From NCBI GenBank assembly GCA_905221605.1, contig CAJNDS010000125.1:308196-330695 (forward strand): a stretch of DNA of 22,500 bases, in the 5' to 3' direction. Positions 7,571 to 16,480 of the stretch are shown one piece after another. Position 1 is the first letter of the stretch, and each line of letters opens with the position of its first letter. Both the position numbers and the translations under genes were made by a program. The notes under the pieces are model-generated. The model did no database searches. It worked only from the letters and a program-made list of their open reading frames with translations, and was not told the DNA's origin. The DNA comes from Symbiodinium natans (Eukaryota > Sar > Dinophyceae > Suessiales > Symbiodiniaceae).

Positions 7571-7760
7571 GTTTAAGGTTTAAGGTTTAGGGTTTAGGGT
7601 TTAGGGTTTGGGGTTTCGGGTTTGGGTTTAAGGTTTGCGTTAAGTAAGGTTTGAGTTTAGGGTTAAGGGGTTTCGGGTTTAGGTTTAAGGTTTGCGTTAA
7701 GTAAGGTTTGAGTTTTAGGGTTTAGGGGTTAGGGTTGCGGGTTTAGGGTTTCGGGTTTGT
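7571..7760 (+). repeat. Degenerate TTTAGGG array with a 57-bp tandem duplication
   Basis: 7614-7658 and 7671-7715 are nearly identical (TTTAAGGTTTGCGTTAAGTA core), period 57. The rest is TTTAGGG, TTTCGGG and TTTAAGG. Confidence 0.85.
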
Positions 7761-8086
7761 CATAGGGAAAGTCTACAGGAGAGTCTGCAAGAGTTCATTT
7801 TGGCGCTTAAAGCACCAAGGAGAACCTCAGGTATTTAGGATAAGTATTCCATAGGTTCGAACCCCAAGCTTGAATCCCTTTAGGGTTTAGGGTTTAGGGT
7901 TTAGGGTGTAGGGTTTAGGGTTTAGGGTTTAGGGTTTAGGGTTTGAATCCCTGAGCCCAAAACCGCGACTTGTAAATGTTGTTTCAAATCCTAAAGCTTT
8001 AGGATTTAGGGTCTGAAGTTTAGGGGGTCTTACGGGTTCGCCGGAGTTGTACCCGTCGACCCTAACCCTAATATAAAGCGCCGCTC
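7761..8086. other. Intron interior with one TTTAGGG array
   Basis: Unique AT-moderate sequence, TTTAGGG units at 7878-7945, and a small palindrome CCTAAAGCTTTAGG near 7992. No convincing frame. Confidence 0.6.
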
Positions 8087-8192
8087 ACAATTGCGAATGA
8101 ACCTTCAAAGCGATGCCGCTGGTTTGGGTGTGGATGCAGGCATTCGTCAGCTTCTTTTGGCATTCTGCGTTTGGAAGCAGAGGGTGTTTGGG
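8087..8192 (+). CDS. Unassigned coding-like island
   Basis: From ATG 8098 a frame reads MNLQSDAAGLGVDAG, IRQLLLAFCVWKQRVFGHH and stops at TAG 8190-8192. Two other frames are partly open. It lies between CCCTAACCCTAA and TTTAGGG arrays like an exon but does not fit between exons 8 and 9 in phase. Confidence 0.3.
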
Positions 8193-8212
8193 CATCACTA
8201 GGGATTCGTTGA

Positions 8213-8310
8213 GTTTAGGGTTTAGGGTTTAGGGTTTAGGGTTTAGGGTTCAGGGTTTAGGGTTTAGGGCTTAGGGTTTAGGGTTTAGGGATTAGGGTTT
8301 AGGGTTTAGG
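8213..8310 (+). repeat. TTTAGGG array
   Basis: About thirteen units with TTCAGGG and CTTAGGG variants. The unique stretch to 8450 shows no gene. Confidence 0.95.
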
Positions 8311-8450
8311 ATATTAGTGGAACAAATCGTCCCCTCGGGGCCATCGATGCCTTGAGGCAAAATCAGCTCGAGCCTACCCTGTTGAAGGCTTCGGTGTGTT
8401 AGGGTTTCCAGGGCCTCCATTTTCAAGGGGGTTATATAAGACTCGTACCC

Positions 8451-8570
8451 CTAAACCCTAAACCCTAAACCCTAAACCCTAAACCCTAAACCCTAACCCT
8501 AAACCCTAAGCCCTAAACCCTAAACCCTAAACCCTGAACCCTAAACCCTAAACCCTAAACCCCTAAGGTT
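8451..8570 (-). repeat. CCCTAAA array upstream of candidate exon 9
   Basis: About sixteen units with CCCTAA, CCCTAAG and CCCTGAA variants. Confidence 0.95.
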
Positions 8571-8580
8571 GTACCCCTAG

Positions 8581-8641
8581 AGGTTTCGGTGAATATGCTC
8601 CCCACATGGCCCCTTTATTCCCTGAGGGATCTGAAAGAAGG
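8581..8641 (+). CDS. Candidate exon 9 (weak to moderate)
   Basis: The island lies between CCCTAAA units, an acceptor CCCCTAG (AG 8579-8580) and GTTCCCCAAACCC at 8642, shortly before TTTAGGG units. The frame continuing from exon 8 reads GFGEYAPHMAPLFPEGSERR. A competing frame (VSVNMLPTWPLYSLRDL) is also open. It ends on a codon boundary, which suits exon 10 starting at 9105. Confidence 0.35.
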
Positions 8642-8655
8642 GTTCCCCAAACCCA

Positions 8656-8845
8656 ATTTAGGGTTTAGGGTTTAGGGTTTAGGGTTAGGGTTTAGGGTTT
8701 AGGGTTTAGGGTTTAGGGTTTAGGGCTTAGGGTTTAGGGTTAGGGTTTAGGGTTTGGTTTAGGGTTTAGGGCTTAGGGCTTAGGGCTTAGGGTTTAGGGT
8801 TTAGGGTTTAGGGTTTAGGGTTTAGGGTTTAGGGATCAGGCTTAG
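8656..8845 (+). repeat. TTTAGGG array downstream of candidate exon 9
   Basis: About 26 units with CTTAGGG and hexamer TTAGGG variants. Confidence 0.95.
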
Positions 8846-8975
8846 GGTTCGTGCCTGTGCTTCGCCCTAGCGCAGACGAGGTGCATTTGCCCAGCGTGTG
8901 CACTCCGCACCCGGCGAGGGTGCGGCGACGACAAGTGAAGGCCATCCTGTGTGGGATGTCACAGACAAGGGGGGG
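8846..8975. CDS. Unassigned coding-like island, strand uncertain
   Basis: GC-rich unique island right of a long TTTAGGG array. Plus strand: VPVLRPSADEVHLPSVCTPH, PARVRRRQVKAILCGMSQTR. Minus strand: DIPHRMAFTCRRRTLAGCGV. Both are open. It runs into a G-rich tract at 8969-8995. No clear splice sites. Confidence 0.25.
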
Positions 8976-9104
8976 GGGGAGGGGGGAGGGGGGGTCTAAG
9001 ATTCTTCTTGGGTCCTCCATGATAGAAAGTAAAACGCCTAAATCCTGGACCCTAATTAGAGCCTGAATCCTCAAACCCAAGACCCTAAAACCCACCGCAA
9101 TGAG

Positions 9105-9138
9105 CCCTTGAAGAGCAAATTTTGGCCTGTGGAGCTCG
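9105..9138 (+). CDS. Candidate exon 10 (micro-exon)
   Basis: After CCCTAAAACCCACCGCAATGAG, the stretch reads PLKSKFWPVEL and then meets GTTGAGAAG at 9139. It starts on a codon boundary and ends with one base, as exon 11 needs. A later AG (9114-9115) would shorten it and join exon 8 directly. The call rests on phase and composition; it may be skipped altogether if exon 11 begins at 9528. Confidence 0.3.
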
Positions 9139-9212
9139 GTTGAGAAGCTGGGAGTTGCCCTTGTTCAAAAAAAGCCCTAAAAACCCTAAAGCGTCAACAC
9201 TTGCTTAGGCTG

Positions 9213-9345
9213 GTTTGGGGTTTAGGGTCTAGGGTCTAGGGTTTAGGGTTTAGGGTTTAGGGTTTAGGGTTTAGGGTTTAGGGTTTAGGGTTTAGGGTTT
9301 AGGGTTTGGGGTTCAGGGTTTAGGGGTACGTAGAGCTTGGGGCTT
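9213..9345 (+). repeat. TTTAGGG array
   Basis: About sixteen units, facing the inverted array at 9364 across about 20 bp: a near-perfect telomere-type inverted repeat in one intron. Confidence 0.95.
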
Positions 9346-9363
9346 AGGGCTTGGGATTTCGGA

Positions 9364-9466
9364 TCTAAACCCTAAACCCTAAACCCTAAACCCTAAGCCC
9401 TAAACCCTAAACCCTAAACCCTAAACCCTAAACCCTAAACCCTAAACCCTAAACCCTAAACCCAAA
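9364..9466 (-). repeat. CCCTAAA array at acceptor of exon 11
   Basis: About fourteen units ending CCCAAAAAG. Confidence 0.95.
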
Positions 9467-9469
9467 AAG

Positions 9470-9550
9470 AGCACCCACGAGGTCTCCGTGCTGCCCTGAC
9501 AGCATCGCGGCGGCGACTCGGTTGCAGCTTTCGCCGTGTCGTGGCTGGGG
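9470..9550 (+). CDS. Candidate exon 11 (LGCSFRRVV)
   Basis: An 81-nt island lies between CCCTAAACCCAAAAAG (AG 9468-9469) and GTTTAGGG (9551). The preferred frame reads HPRGLRAALTASRRR then LGCSFRRVVAG, which runs on into exon 12. The SF-x-x-V/A pattern before the ADxxFxRLWC motif is where the family has SSFxxAL. A shorter version from AG 9526-9527 would join exon 8 in phase. The minus strand also has an attractive open frame (NRVAAAMLSGQHGDLVGAL), so strand is not certain from this island alone. Confidence 0.5.
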
Positions 9551-9835
9551 GTTTAGGGTTTAGGGTTTAGGGTTTCGGGTTTACGGTTTAGGGTTAGGGT
9601 TGAGGGTTGCGGATTTAGGCTTTAGGGTTTAGGGTTAGTGGGTTTGGGGTTTAGAAGGGTTAGTGGGTTTAGGGTTAGTGGGTTTAGGGTTATAGGGGTC
9701 TAGCGTGAGGGTTTCCGGTTTAGGTTTTAGGGTTCAGGGTTTAGGGTTTAGGGTTAAGGGTTCTGGGGTTGTAGGGTTAGCGGGTTTTAAGGCTCTAGGG
9801 TTCTAGGGTTTAGGGTTCCGGGTCTAGGGTAGAGG
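9551..9835 (+). repeat. Degenerate TTTAGGG array
   Basis: Starts at the exon 11 donor; includes GGGTTAGTGGGTTTA forms (9625-9690) and many single-base variants. Confidence 0.85.
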
Positions 9836-9897
9836 AGTCTCGTATTGAGAGTTCAGGATCGTGTGGTTGTGGTTGGTCTGGGAGTTTTGGGTGTACC

Positions 9898-10240
9898 CTA
9901 AACCCTAGACCCCTGCTAAACCCTGGCCCTATAAACCCTTGAAAACCCTAAACCCTGTAAACCCTATAAGCCCTAAAGCCTATAAGCCCTGTAAACCCTG
10001 TAAGCCCTGTAGCCCCTTTAAACCCTATAAACCCTATAAACCCTACAAACCCTATGAACCCTATAAACCCTATGAACCCTATGAACCCTATGAACCCTAT
10101 AAACCCTATAAACCCTATGAACCCTATAAACCCTATAAACCCTATAAACCCTATAAACCCTATAAACCCTATAAACCCTATAAACCCTATAAACCCTATA
10201 AACCCTATAAACCCTATAACCCTAAACCCTAGCTCGCAAA
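9898..10240 (-). repeat. CCCTATAAA nonamer array
   Basis: About twenty-one units of AACCCTATA at 10021-10212, with some CCCTATGAA, preceded by mixed forms. Frames here on both strands (PYK and GFI repeats) are repeat translations. Confidence 0.95.
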
Positions 10241-10350
10241 GGTCTTGGGTCAAGTCGACCAAACTCCCCAAGTCTTGCGCCCAATGTCCGAAGAGGCTGA
10301 GTTCTGAACCCGAAACGGTAAACTTTCCTGATCTTCCCTAGCTTTTGGCC
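10241..10350. other. Unique spacer, no gene seen
   Basis: Short unique sequence between two C-strand arrays. Open in places but without motif or splice context. Confidence 0.4.
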
Positions 10351-10600
10351 CTAAACCCCTGAACCCCTAAGCCCCTAAATCCCTAAACTCTTAAACCCTA
10401 AACCCTAAACCCCTAAACCCTTAACCCTAAGCCCTAAACCCTAAACCCTAAACCCCTATAAACCCTAAGCCCTAAACCCTAACCCTTAACCCTAAACCCG
10501 TAAACCCTAAACCCCTAAACCTTCAACCCTAAACCCTTGGCCCTAAACCCTAAACCCTAAACCCGAAACCCTAAACCCTAAACCCTAAACCCTAAACCCT
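10351..10600 (-). repeat. CCCTAAA array, degenerate then perfect, at acceptor of exon 12
   Basis: CCCCTAAA octamers and heptamer variants, becoming perfect units before CCCTAG. Confidence 0.9.
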
Positions 10601-10602
10601 AG

Positions 10603-10663
10603 ATCGGAGGCTTCTGGTGTGCGCCGATGCCGCCTTCGACCGCCTCTGGTGCTGCTACGAGAG
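10603..10663 (+). CDS. Candidate exon 12 (ADAAFDRLWCCYE motif)
   Basis: CCCTAAACCCTAG (AG 10601-10602) is followed by an island reading RRLLVCADAAFDRLWCCYE. This is the family's R-x-WC-x-YE signature with the preceding D-x-x-F. The chosen donor is GC at 10664 (GCTTGAG), leaving AG to complete Arg in exon 13 and give a continuous ...CCYERFLAL. With the GT donor at 10679 this frame meets TGA at 10674, so either the GC donor is used or the protein ends here. A different frame is open up to 10678 but lacks the motif. Confidence 0.65.
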
Positions 10664-10678
10664 GCTTGAGAGCTGAAG

Positions 10679-10750
10679 GTTTAGGGTTTAGGGTTTAGGG
10701 TTTAGGGTTTAGGGTTTAGGGTTTAGGGTTTAGGGTTTAGGGTTTAGGGT
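10679..10750 (+). repeat. TTTAGGG array after exon 12
   Basis: About ten perfect units; followed by a degraded G/T-rich stretch to 10910. Confidence 0.95.
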
Positions 10751-10951
10751 GGCTTCCGGGCGTAGGGTTTTGGAGTCTTAGGGTTTTTAGGCTTTGTTTG
10801 GGTCTTCGGGTTCGGGCTTCAGGGTTTAGGGGGCGGTTAGGGGGCTTAAGAGTTTAGGGCTTTGGGTTGTCTTAGGTCTTAGGATTTCAGGGGTTTAGGG
10901 TTGTTATGTCCTTGCATAACTGTTCCGTTGGCCTAGTAACCTGGGCTAGAA

Positions 10952-11290
10952 ATGGGCCAAGAAGGGTTCCTAAGTGTGTTGTCTGTGCCGGACCTCCCCC
11001 CTCGGGCACTGCTTCGCTCTTTAAACAATGAACCCTACGGCAACCAACCCTGAGCCACTTCTTATTCAAAATCATGGCGGTGCCATACACTGCTGCTCTT
11101 CAGCGGCATACCCTGGCAAGCTTATTCAAGGGCGGGTGCACGCGGCCGGGATTGGCAGAATCTGGTCCAGCCTGGGGCGATGCTGGATGCTGACTTCAAG
11201 CATGCGGAGGCCCCCGTGCCAGCTGGTCGCCAAGCTTGTTTGTCGCAGGAAGGGAACTGCTTCTTCAAGCTTGTCATCCAAGCCCACCCT
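10952..11290 (+). pseudogene. Coding-like region with one in-frame TGA
   Basis: One plus-strand frame is protein-like for about 110 codons but broken by TGA at 11051-11053. Before the stop, from ATG 10952: EGFLSVLSVPDLPPRALLRS. After it: DWQNLVQPGAMLDADFKHAE, APVPAGRQACLSQEGNCFFK, LVIQAHP. The same frame continues across the break, which suggests a nonsense-mutated copy; two exons separated by a short unseen intron, or TGA read as an amino acid, are alternatives. The region has no telomere repeats. It lies in the intron between exons 12 and 13. The protein is not recognised. Confidence 0.4.
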
Positions 11291-11502
11291 AAACCCGAAA
11301 CCAAAAAAAACCTAAAACCTAAACCCCAAACCGTAAACTTGCTAAACCCTAAACTCTAAACTCTAAACCCTAAACCCTAAACCCTAAACCCTAAACCCTA
11401 AACCCTAAACCCTAAACCCTAAACCCTAAACCCTAAACCCCAAACCCCAAACCCCAAACCCGAAACCCTAAACCCTAAACCCTAAACCCTAAACCCTAAA
11501 CC
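11291..11502 (-). repeat. CCCTAAA/CCCCAAA array
   Basis: About 24 units, with a block of CCCCAAA at 11440-11460. Confidence 0.95.
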
Positions 11503-11660
11503 CGCCCACCACCCCTCTCCTTCTAGAGGTGAGTGGGCGCCGTCGAGCGCTCAGCGAGACCACGCAGGCCCGATCTAGGCTGATCGGGCCTGCAGGCACA
11601 CCCCTGAAGGGGTCGCCAAGCTTGGTCGCCAAGCATAGTCTCTATAGTATATTTTTTTAT
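11503..11660. other. Unique spacer with a hairpin
   Basis: GCAGGCCCGATC (11565) and GATCGGGCCTGC (11582) form a 12-bp stem with a 5-base loop. No gene seen. Confidence 0.5.
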
Positions 11661-11985
11661 ATTTTCTTACCCTAAAGCCGAGCCTTTGCTTGCGGGAGGT
11701 GTTCCCTAAACCCTCCCAGTAGGCAGGGCCCCCCCAGTAGCCAGGGGACCCTAAACCCTCCCAAAAGGCAGGAAACCCTAAACCAGAGAAGGAACGTCGA
11801 AACCCTCCCAGTAGGCAGGGGAACCTTAAGCCCTCCCAGTAGGCAGGGGCGCCATAAACCCTTCCAGCAAGCAGGGGGCCCCAGCGCCTTCAACCCTCCA
11901 GTGACCCTCCAGTAGGCAGGGGGGCCTGAAACCCTTCCAGTAACAGCAGGGGGCCTTAAACCCGGGAGGTAAGTCTCTCACAAGC
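11661..11985 (-). repeat. CCCTCCCAGTAGGCAGGGG repeat
   Basis: About eight degenerate copies of a roughly 35-bp unit containing CTCCCAGTAGGCAGG and an AAACCCT link. Minus-strand frames (CLLGG repeats) come from this. Confidence 0.8.
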
Positions 11986-12540
11986 GGCCGAAGACGTCCC
12001 CCAGCGCAAAACCTAGGTCTTTCGCCGTGCAGCCTTGACATTCCGGCATAGAGAATAGAAGCAATGAGAAGGCCCTCCGGCCGAAGACGTCCCCCAGCGC
12101 AAAACCTGAATTTTCTTTCGCAAGCTTCTAGGAAGTCACTCACAAGGCATCTTTCTAGAAACAGGTCTTTCGCCATGCAGCCTTGACACTCCGGCATAGA
12201 GAATGGAAACAATGAGAAGGCCCTCGGCCGAAGACGTCCCCCAGCGCAAAACCTGAATTTTCTCTCTCGCAAGCTTCTAGACATGGCATGCACAAGCATC
12301 TTTTTGGCAACAGGTGCGCCCGCAACGCAAAACCTGATTTTTCTGCCGGGGTTTATTTCCACTGTCTTTCTCAAGGCATCTTCTTCGATGTTACCACCCC
12401 GGCGTAGAGACTAGAAACAATGAGAAAGCCCTCCGGCCGAAGACGTCCCCCAACGCAAAACCAGAATTTTCTCTCAGGAGGTTCTATTTCTATCGTCTTC
12501 TCAAGGCATCTTCTTACATGTTACCATGCAGCAAGGCATC
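11984..12540 (-). repeat. Dispersed/tandem repeat with GCCGAAGACGTCCCCCAGCG core, block 1
   Basis: Copies of the core at about 11987, 12080, 12227 and 12435, with a partial copy at 12317, each followed by AAAACCTGAATTTTCTC and GCAAGCTTCTAG, and with AATGAGAAGGCCCTC in front of most. Units are 90-150 bp. On the minus strand they translate to recurring KFRFCAGGRLRP, giving a 182-codon frame (11826-12374) that is probably not a gene. Confidence 0.85.
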
Positions 12541-13045
12541 TTCATAGCAAACTCCGTAACATCAAGAAACACTCGCCTACCAAAGGCTAACCCCTCGCTG
12601 CTAAAGGCTAAACCCTCGCTGCTGGGCTAAACCCTGGCCTGCTACAGGCTAAACCCTCACTGCTAAAAGGCTAAACCCTGGCCTGCTGAAGTCTAAGCCC
12701 TCGCCCCGCTGCTAAAGGCTAAACCCTGACCTGATAAAGACTAAACCCTCGCTGATAAAGGCGAAGCCCTGGCCAAGCCCTCGCGGCCAAAGGCTGAACC
12801 CTCGCTGCTGAAAGCTAAACCCTCGCTGCTAAAGGCCCTCACTGCTAAAGGCTAAGCCCTCGCTGCTGAAGGCTAAACCCTCGCCTGCTAAGACTAAACC
12901 CTCGCCTGCTAAAGGCTAAACCCTCGCTGCTAGAGGCTAAGCCCTCACTGCTAACAGCTAAGCCCTCGTTGAAGGCAAAACCCTGGCTAAATCCTCGCTA
13001 CTAATGGCTAAACCCTCGCTGCTGAAGGCTAAGCCCTCCCTGCTA
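12541..13045 (+). repeat. GCTAAACCCTCGCTGCTAAAG minisatellite
   Basis: About twenty-five degenerate copies of a unit of about 18-21 bp containing GGCTAAACCCTCGCTGC. It sits between the two blocks of the GCCGAAGACGTC repeat. Confidence 0.9.
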
Positions 13046-13400
13046 TTCAACCGGGTAGAGAATAGAAACAATGAGAAGGCCCTCCGGCCGAAGACATCCC
13101 CCAACGCAAAACCTAATTTTTCTCTCGCAAGCTTCTAGACATGACCTTCACAAGGGCATCTTTATTGCAACCGTTTTTTTCGTCATGCAGCCTTGACGCT
13201 CCAGCGTAGACAATAGAAACAATGAGAAGGCCCTCCAGCCGAAGACATCCCCCAACGCGAAACCTGATTCTTTTCCCGGAAGCTTCTAGACATGACTTTC
13301 ACACAGCATGTTTGTGGCAACAAGTCTGTGAAACAATGAGAAGGCCCTCCAGCCGAAGACGTCCCCCGGCGCAAAACTTGATTTTCTCTCGGAGGCTTCT
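13046..13400 (-). repeat. GCCGAAGACGTCCCCCAGCG repeat, block 2
   Basis: Three further copies (about 13087, 13239, 13353) with the same flanks (AATGAGAAGGCCCTCC, TTCTAGACATGAC). The sequence to 13530 is unique and shows no clear gene. Confidence 0.85.
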
Positions 13401-13547
13401 AATTCTAATGCCTTTCTCAAGTCATCTTCTGATGGTTCGACTGGCTCTGGTTTGGTTTGTGAAAGTAGTGTTTGAGTGGGTGGGCATGTCTGCGCACAAT
13501 TGCGTACAGCTGACCAGTGCTACACCCTAAACTTAAACCCTAAACAG

Positions 13548-13991
13548 GCCGCCCGCCTACTTTGGGGGGCGGCGCTTAAGCTTTCGACCTCGATGGCGCA
13601 AGCCGACCCAGATCGCCCGCCCGCCTCCCACAGCATGGGGGTCAGTAGCGCCCACGATGGGCGCCGTACCGGAACACGTTCTCCTCGGCGTCGCTGACCT
13701 TTTCGGGGGGGGTACCCCAAAAAATGTGGGCCCCCTTTTAAAGCCCCCCCCGCCTGTGGCTTTTTTTGTGAACCTGAACCGGGCTGGCGACCACTGTGAA
13801 GGCATGAAGAAGTTTTATGGAAGTAAGCAGTTGGCTTGAGTTTAGCCTAAACCCTAAAAGGAATAGGTTTGGGTGGCTTTGCCGCCTCGGACGGCGTGGG
13901 GTGGGAGAAAAATGTTAGATGGCCTTCCACCATCGGGCCAAAGCTGCTCTTCGCGCCTCACGAAGCTTTCGAGCTTGTTCCAAAAACCTAA
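13548..13991 (+). CDS. Two-part coding-like region with a possible 44-nt intron
   Basis: After CCCTAAACAG (AG 13546-13547) a frame stays open from 13549 to TGA 13837. Its later part reads AVPEHVLLGVADLF, VAFFVNLNRAGDHC and MKKFYG. GTAAGCAG at 13823 is a good donor. Splicing to AG at 13865-13866 restores an open frame reading LGGFAASDGVGWEKNVRWPS, TIGPKLLFAPHEAFELVPKT and then TAA at 13989-13991. The intron would be 44 nt and contains TTTAGCCTAAACCC. Other frames are open in the first half (AARLLWGAALKLSTSMAQAD), so its beginning is unclear. Runs of G8, C8, A6 and T7 at 13700-13770 make indels likely. No family recognised; it would be nested in the intron between exons 12 and 13. Confidence 0.4.
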
Positions 13992-14021
13992 CCTTTACAG
14001 CATCGACGCCCTATCACAGCA

Positions 14022-14150
14022 AACCCTAAACCCTCAACCCTGAACCCTGAACCCTGAACCCTGAACCCTGAACCCTGAACCCTGAACCCTGAACCCTGAA
14101 CCCTGAACCCTGAACCCTAAACCCTAAACCCTAAGCCCGAGCCCTAAGCA
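14022..14150 (-). repeat. CCCTGAA variant array
   Basis: Twelve nearly perfect CCCTGAA units, then a few CCCTAAA. Confidence 0.95.
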
Positions 14151-14229
14151 CTAAACCTCCAGAACCTTCTCTGTGCCATGTGCCCAGCTGAGCCGGGCAG
14201 TATAGGGTTTTGGATTAGACCACTTAAAG

Positions 14230-14695
14230 CCTTAGGCCCTACCCTAAACCCTAAAACCCAAAACTACCCTAAACCCTAAACCTTACAAACCCTATAGACC
14301 CTAAACCTCATGAACCCTAAACCCTATAAACCCTAAACCCTAAAAACCCGAAGCCCTAAACCCTAAACCCAAAACGTGATAACCCTACTGTAAACCCTAT
14401 AAACCCTATAAACCCTATAAACCCTATAAACCCTATAAACCCTATAAACCCTATAAACCCGATCAACCCTATAAACCCTGTAAACCCTACAAACCCTATA
14501 AACCCTAAACCCAAAGCCCAAAAAACCAACCCTAAGCCCTATAAACCCTAAACCCTATAAACCCTAAGCCCTAAGCCTAAAGCCCTAAACCCAACACCCT
14601 ATAAACTCCAACCCTAAACCCTCTAAAGCCTAAACCCTAAACCCTCTAAACCCTAAACCCTAAACCCTAAACCCTAAACCCTAAACCTTAGATTC
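14230..14695 (-). repeat. CCCTAAA and CCCTATAAA mixed array upstream of exon 13
   Basis: CCCTATAAA nonamers at 14390-14510, otherwise mixed, becoming perfect CCCTAAA before the exon 13 acceptor. Confidence 0.9.
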
Positions 14696-14714
14696 TGGAC
14701 CTCCTCCCCCGCAG

Positions 14715-14787
14715 GTTCCTGGCTCTGCACTGTGGCTGCAACCACACGGACGTGGCGCTGAGCACCGGGGAGGCGGCCTCTGTCGCA
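14715..14787 (+). CDS. Candidate exon 13
   Basis: CCTCCTCCCCCGCAG is a strong pyrimidine tract and acceptor (AG 14713-14714). The island reads FLALHCGCNHTDVALSTGEA then ASVA and ends at GTTTAAGG (14788). It begins with one base completing Arg from exon 12 and ends on a codon boundary. FLAL directly after RLWCCYER is what the family shows. The 4-kb intron before it holds the complex repeat field and two other coding-like regions. Confidence 0.6.
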
Positions 14788-14850
14788 GTTTAAGGTTTAG
14801 GGTTTGGGGTTTAGGGTTTGGGGTGTAGGGTTTGGGGTTTGGGGTTTAGC
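14788..14850 (+). repeat. TTTAGGG/TTTGGGG array after exon 13
   Basis: Short; faces an inverted CCCCAAA array 40 bp on, so the intron begins with a strong hairpin. Confidence 0.9.
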
Positions 14851-14892
14851 CCCTCAGACAAGAAAAGAACAAGCCACATCAGAGATTGCACC

Positions 14893-15055
14893 CCAGACCC
14901 CAAACCCCAAACCCCAAACCCCAAACCCCAAACCCCAAACCCCAAACCCCAAACCCCAAACCCCAAACCCCAAACCCCAAACCCCAAACCCTAAACCCTA
15001 AACCCTAAACCCTAAACCCTAAACCCTAAACCGTAAACCCTAAACCCTACCAGAA
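14893..15055 (-). repeat. CCCCAAA then CCCTAAA array
   Basis: About thirteen CCCCAAA units change abruptly to about eight CCCTAAA units. Confidence 0.95.
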
Positions 15056-15900
15056 GCCCTGAACCCACAACGCCCCAACTCCAACCACCAAACCAGCAGC
15101 CCTGAACCCACAAGTTCCCAAGTTCTCAAAGCCTTACGCCTGAGACGACTAAGCTGGAGACCCTCTGTACATACCATGTGCATTACGGCATGTCCCTTCC
15201 TGTTTAAACGCGATGATGTACGGTTTAGGGCTCAGGAGTTTAAGGTTTAGGGTTTAGTTTAGGGTTTAGGGTACAATTTGGGTTGGTGGTCTTTCAAGTA
15301 GGGTTTCTGTTTTATAGGGTATATATTCTGGGTTCGTATATATTCTGGGTTCGTATTAAGGTATCTAGGGGCTTTTCCAAGGCACAAGGGCAACAGATAA
15401 AGAGGCCACCGGCCTTGATAGGGTTTAGGGTTTAGGGTTTAGGGTTTAGGGTTTAGGGTTTAGGGCTGAGAGCGGAGGCGGGTATCCTCCTCGGCTCCGC
15501 GCCGGATGGGGCCGGGGAGCCAAACCCAAAACCCTAGATCCTAAACTCTGAACCCTGAACCCTAAACCCTAAGCCCTAAACCATGCTGGTTCTTGACCCC
15601 TCGTGTATTATTAGGGTTGAGAGTGCCCAACACCACAAACCCCAATCCCAGGCTTAGGAGTCACCTGGAGTACGTCGAAACCCTATTCCCAAACATCCTA
15701 AACCCTAAACATCCTACTCCCTAGGCTCCTAACCCCGAATCAATAAACCCTGAAAACCCTGAAATCGTAAAACACCTGAAGCCCTAAACTAGTAAGTTCA
15801 GGCTATGAGGAGTCTCACGGCGTTTGGGGGTGTGTTGGGTCTCGGGGGAAATTTCGGGTGTTGGGGGGCAGCAGGGTGTTTGGGGTTGAGAGGGGTGTTT
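15056..15900. other. Intron interior: unique sequence with small repeats
   Basis: Two perfect copies of a 17-bp unit GTATATATTCTGGGTTC at 15319-15352, TTTAGGG units at 15236-15270 and 15418-15466, and a GC-rich island at 15467-15520 (plus: LRAEAGILLGSAPDGAGEP, open) without splice context. No gene called. Confidence 0.6.
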
Positions 15901-16145
15901 GAGTGCTTGGGTGTTAAGGGTTAAGGGTGTTAAGGGCGTTTGGGTTGGGGGTGTTCGGGGCGTTTGGGGTGTTTGGGGTGTTTAGGGTGTTTAGGTGTTT
16001 GGGGTGTTTGGGGGGTTTGGGGTGTTTGGGGTGTTTGGGGTGTTTTGGGGTGTTTGGGGTGTTTGGGGTGTTTGGGGTGTTTGGGGTGTTTGGGGTGTTT
16101 GGGGTGTTTGGGGTGTTTGGGGTGTTTGGGGTGTTTGGGGTGTTG
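15901..16145 (+). repeat. GGGGTGTTT nonamer array
   Basis: About twenty-five units, nearly perfect at 16030-16140. Four long frames on both strands are repeat translations (CLG, VFG, NTP). Confidence 0.95.
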
Positions 16146-16354
16146 GGGATTTCTGCAGAATTTTCGGGCATCTGGGCGTTGGGGTGGGAAGGTTTGCAGC
16201 CTGAGAGTTGTGTTTAGGGTTTCGTACCTGACGGGTTAGGGCCTTCCTAAACCCTCAGCCCGAACCCAGAAAGAGGGTATGGGAGTATCAGGGTTTAGGC
16301 TAGTTGCTTCAGGGCTTCAGGGCATGTTTAGGTTTGAGGTCAGAGGGTAAGGGT

Positions 16355-16480
16355 CCCTAAACCCTAAACCCTAAACCCTAAACCCTAAACCCTAAACCCT
16401 AAGCCCTAAACCCTAAACCCTAAACCCTAAGCCCTAAACCCTAAACCCTAAACCCTAAACCCTAAACCCCTAAATTCAAC
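16355..16480 (-). repeat. CCCTAAA array
   Basis: About seventeen units with two CCCTAAG. Confidence 0.95.

Noticed and set aside
8829-9095. 88-codon minus ORF.
   Set aside because: Part is protein-like but it extends into a G-rich run and degenerate repeats; kept only as an island of uncertain strand.
9940-10230. CRISPR array.
   Set aside because: The units are contiguous simple repeats without unique spacers.
9939-10341. Three ORFs of about 95-107 codons with PYK, GFI and NPI repeats.
   Set aside because: They are frames of the AACCCTATA array.
11826-12374. 182-codon minus-strand ORF.
   Set aside because: It is the translation of a tandem repeat (recurring FRFCAGGRLRP and CLLEG); no independent gene evidence.
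15914-16239. Several ORFs of 69-99 codons with NTP, VFG and CLG repeats.
   Set aside because: They are frames of the GGGGTGTTT array.
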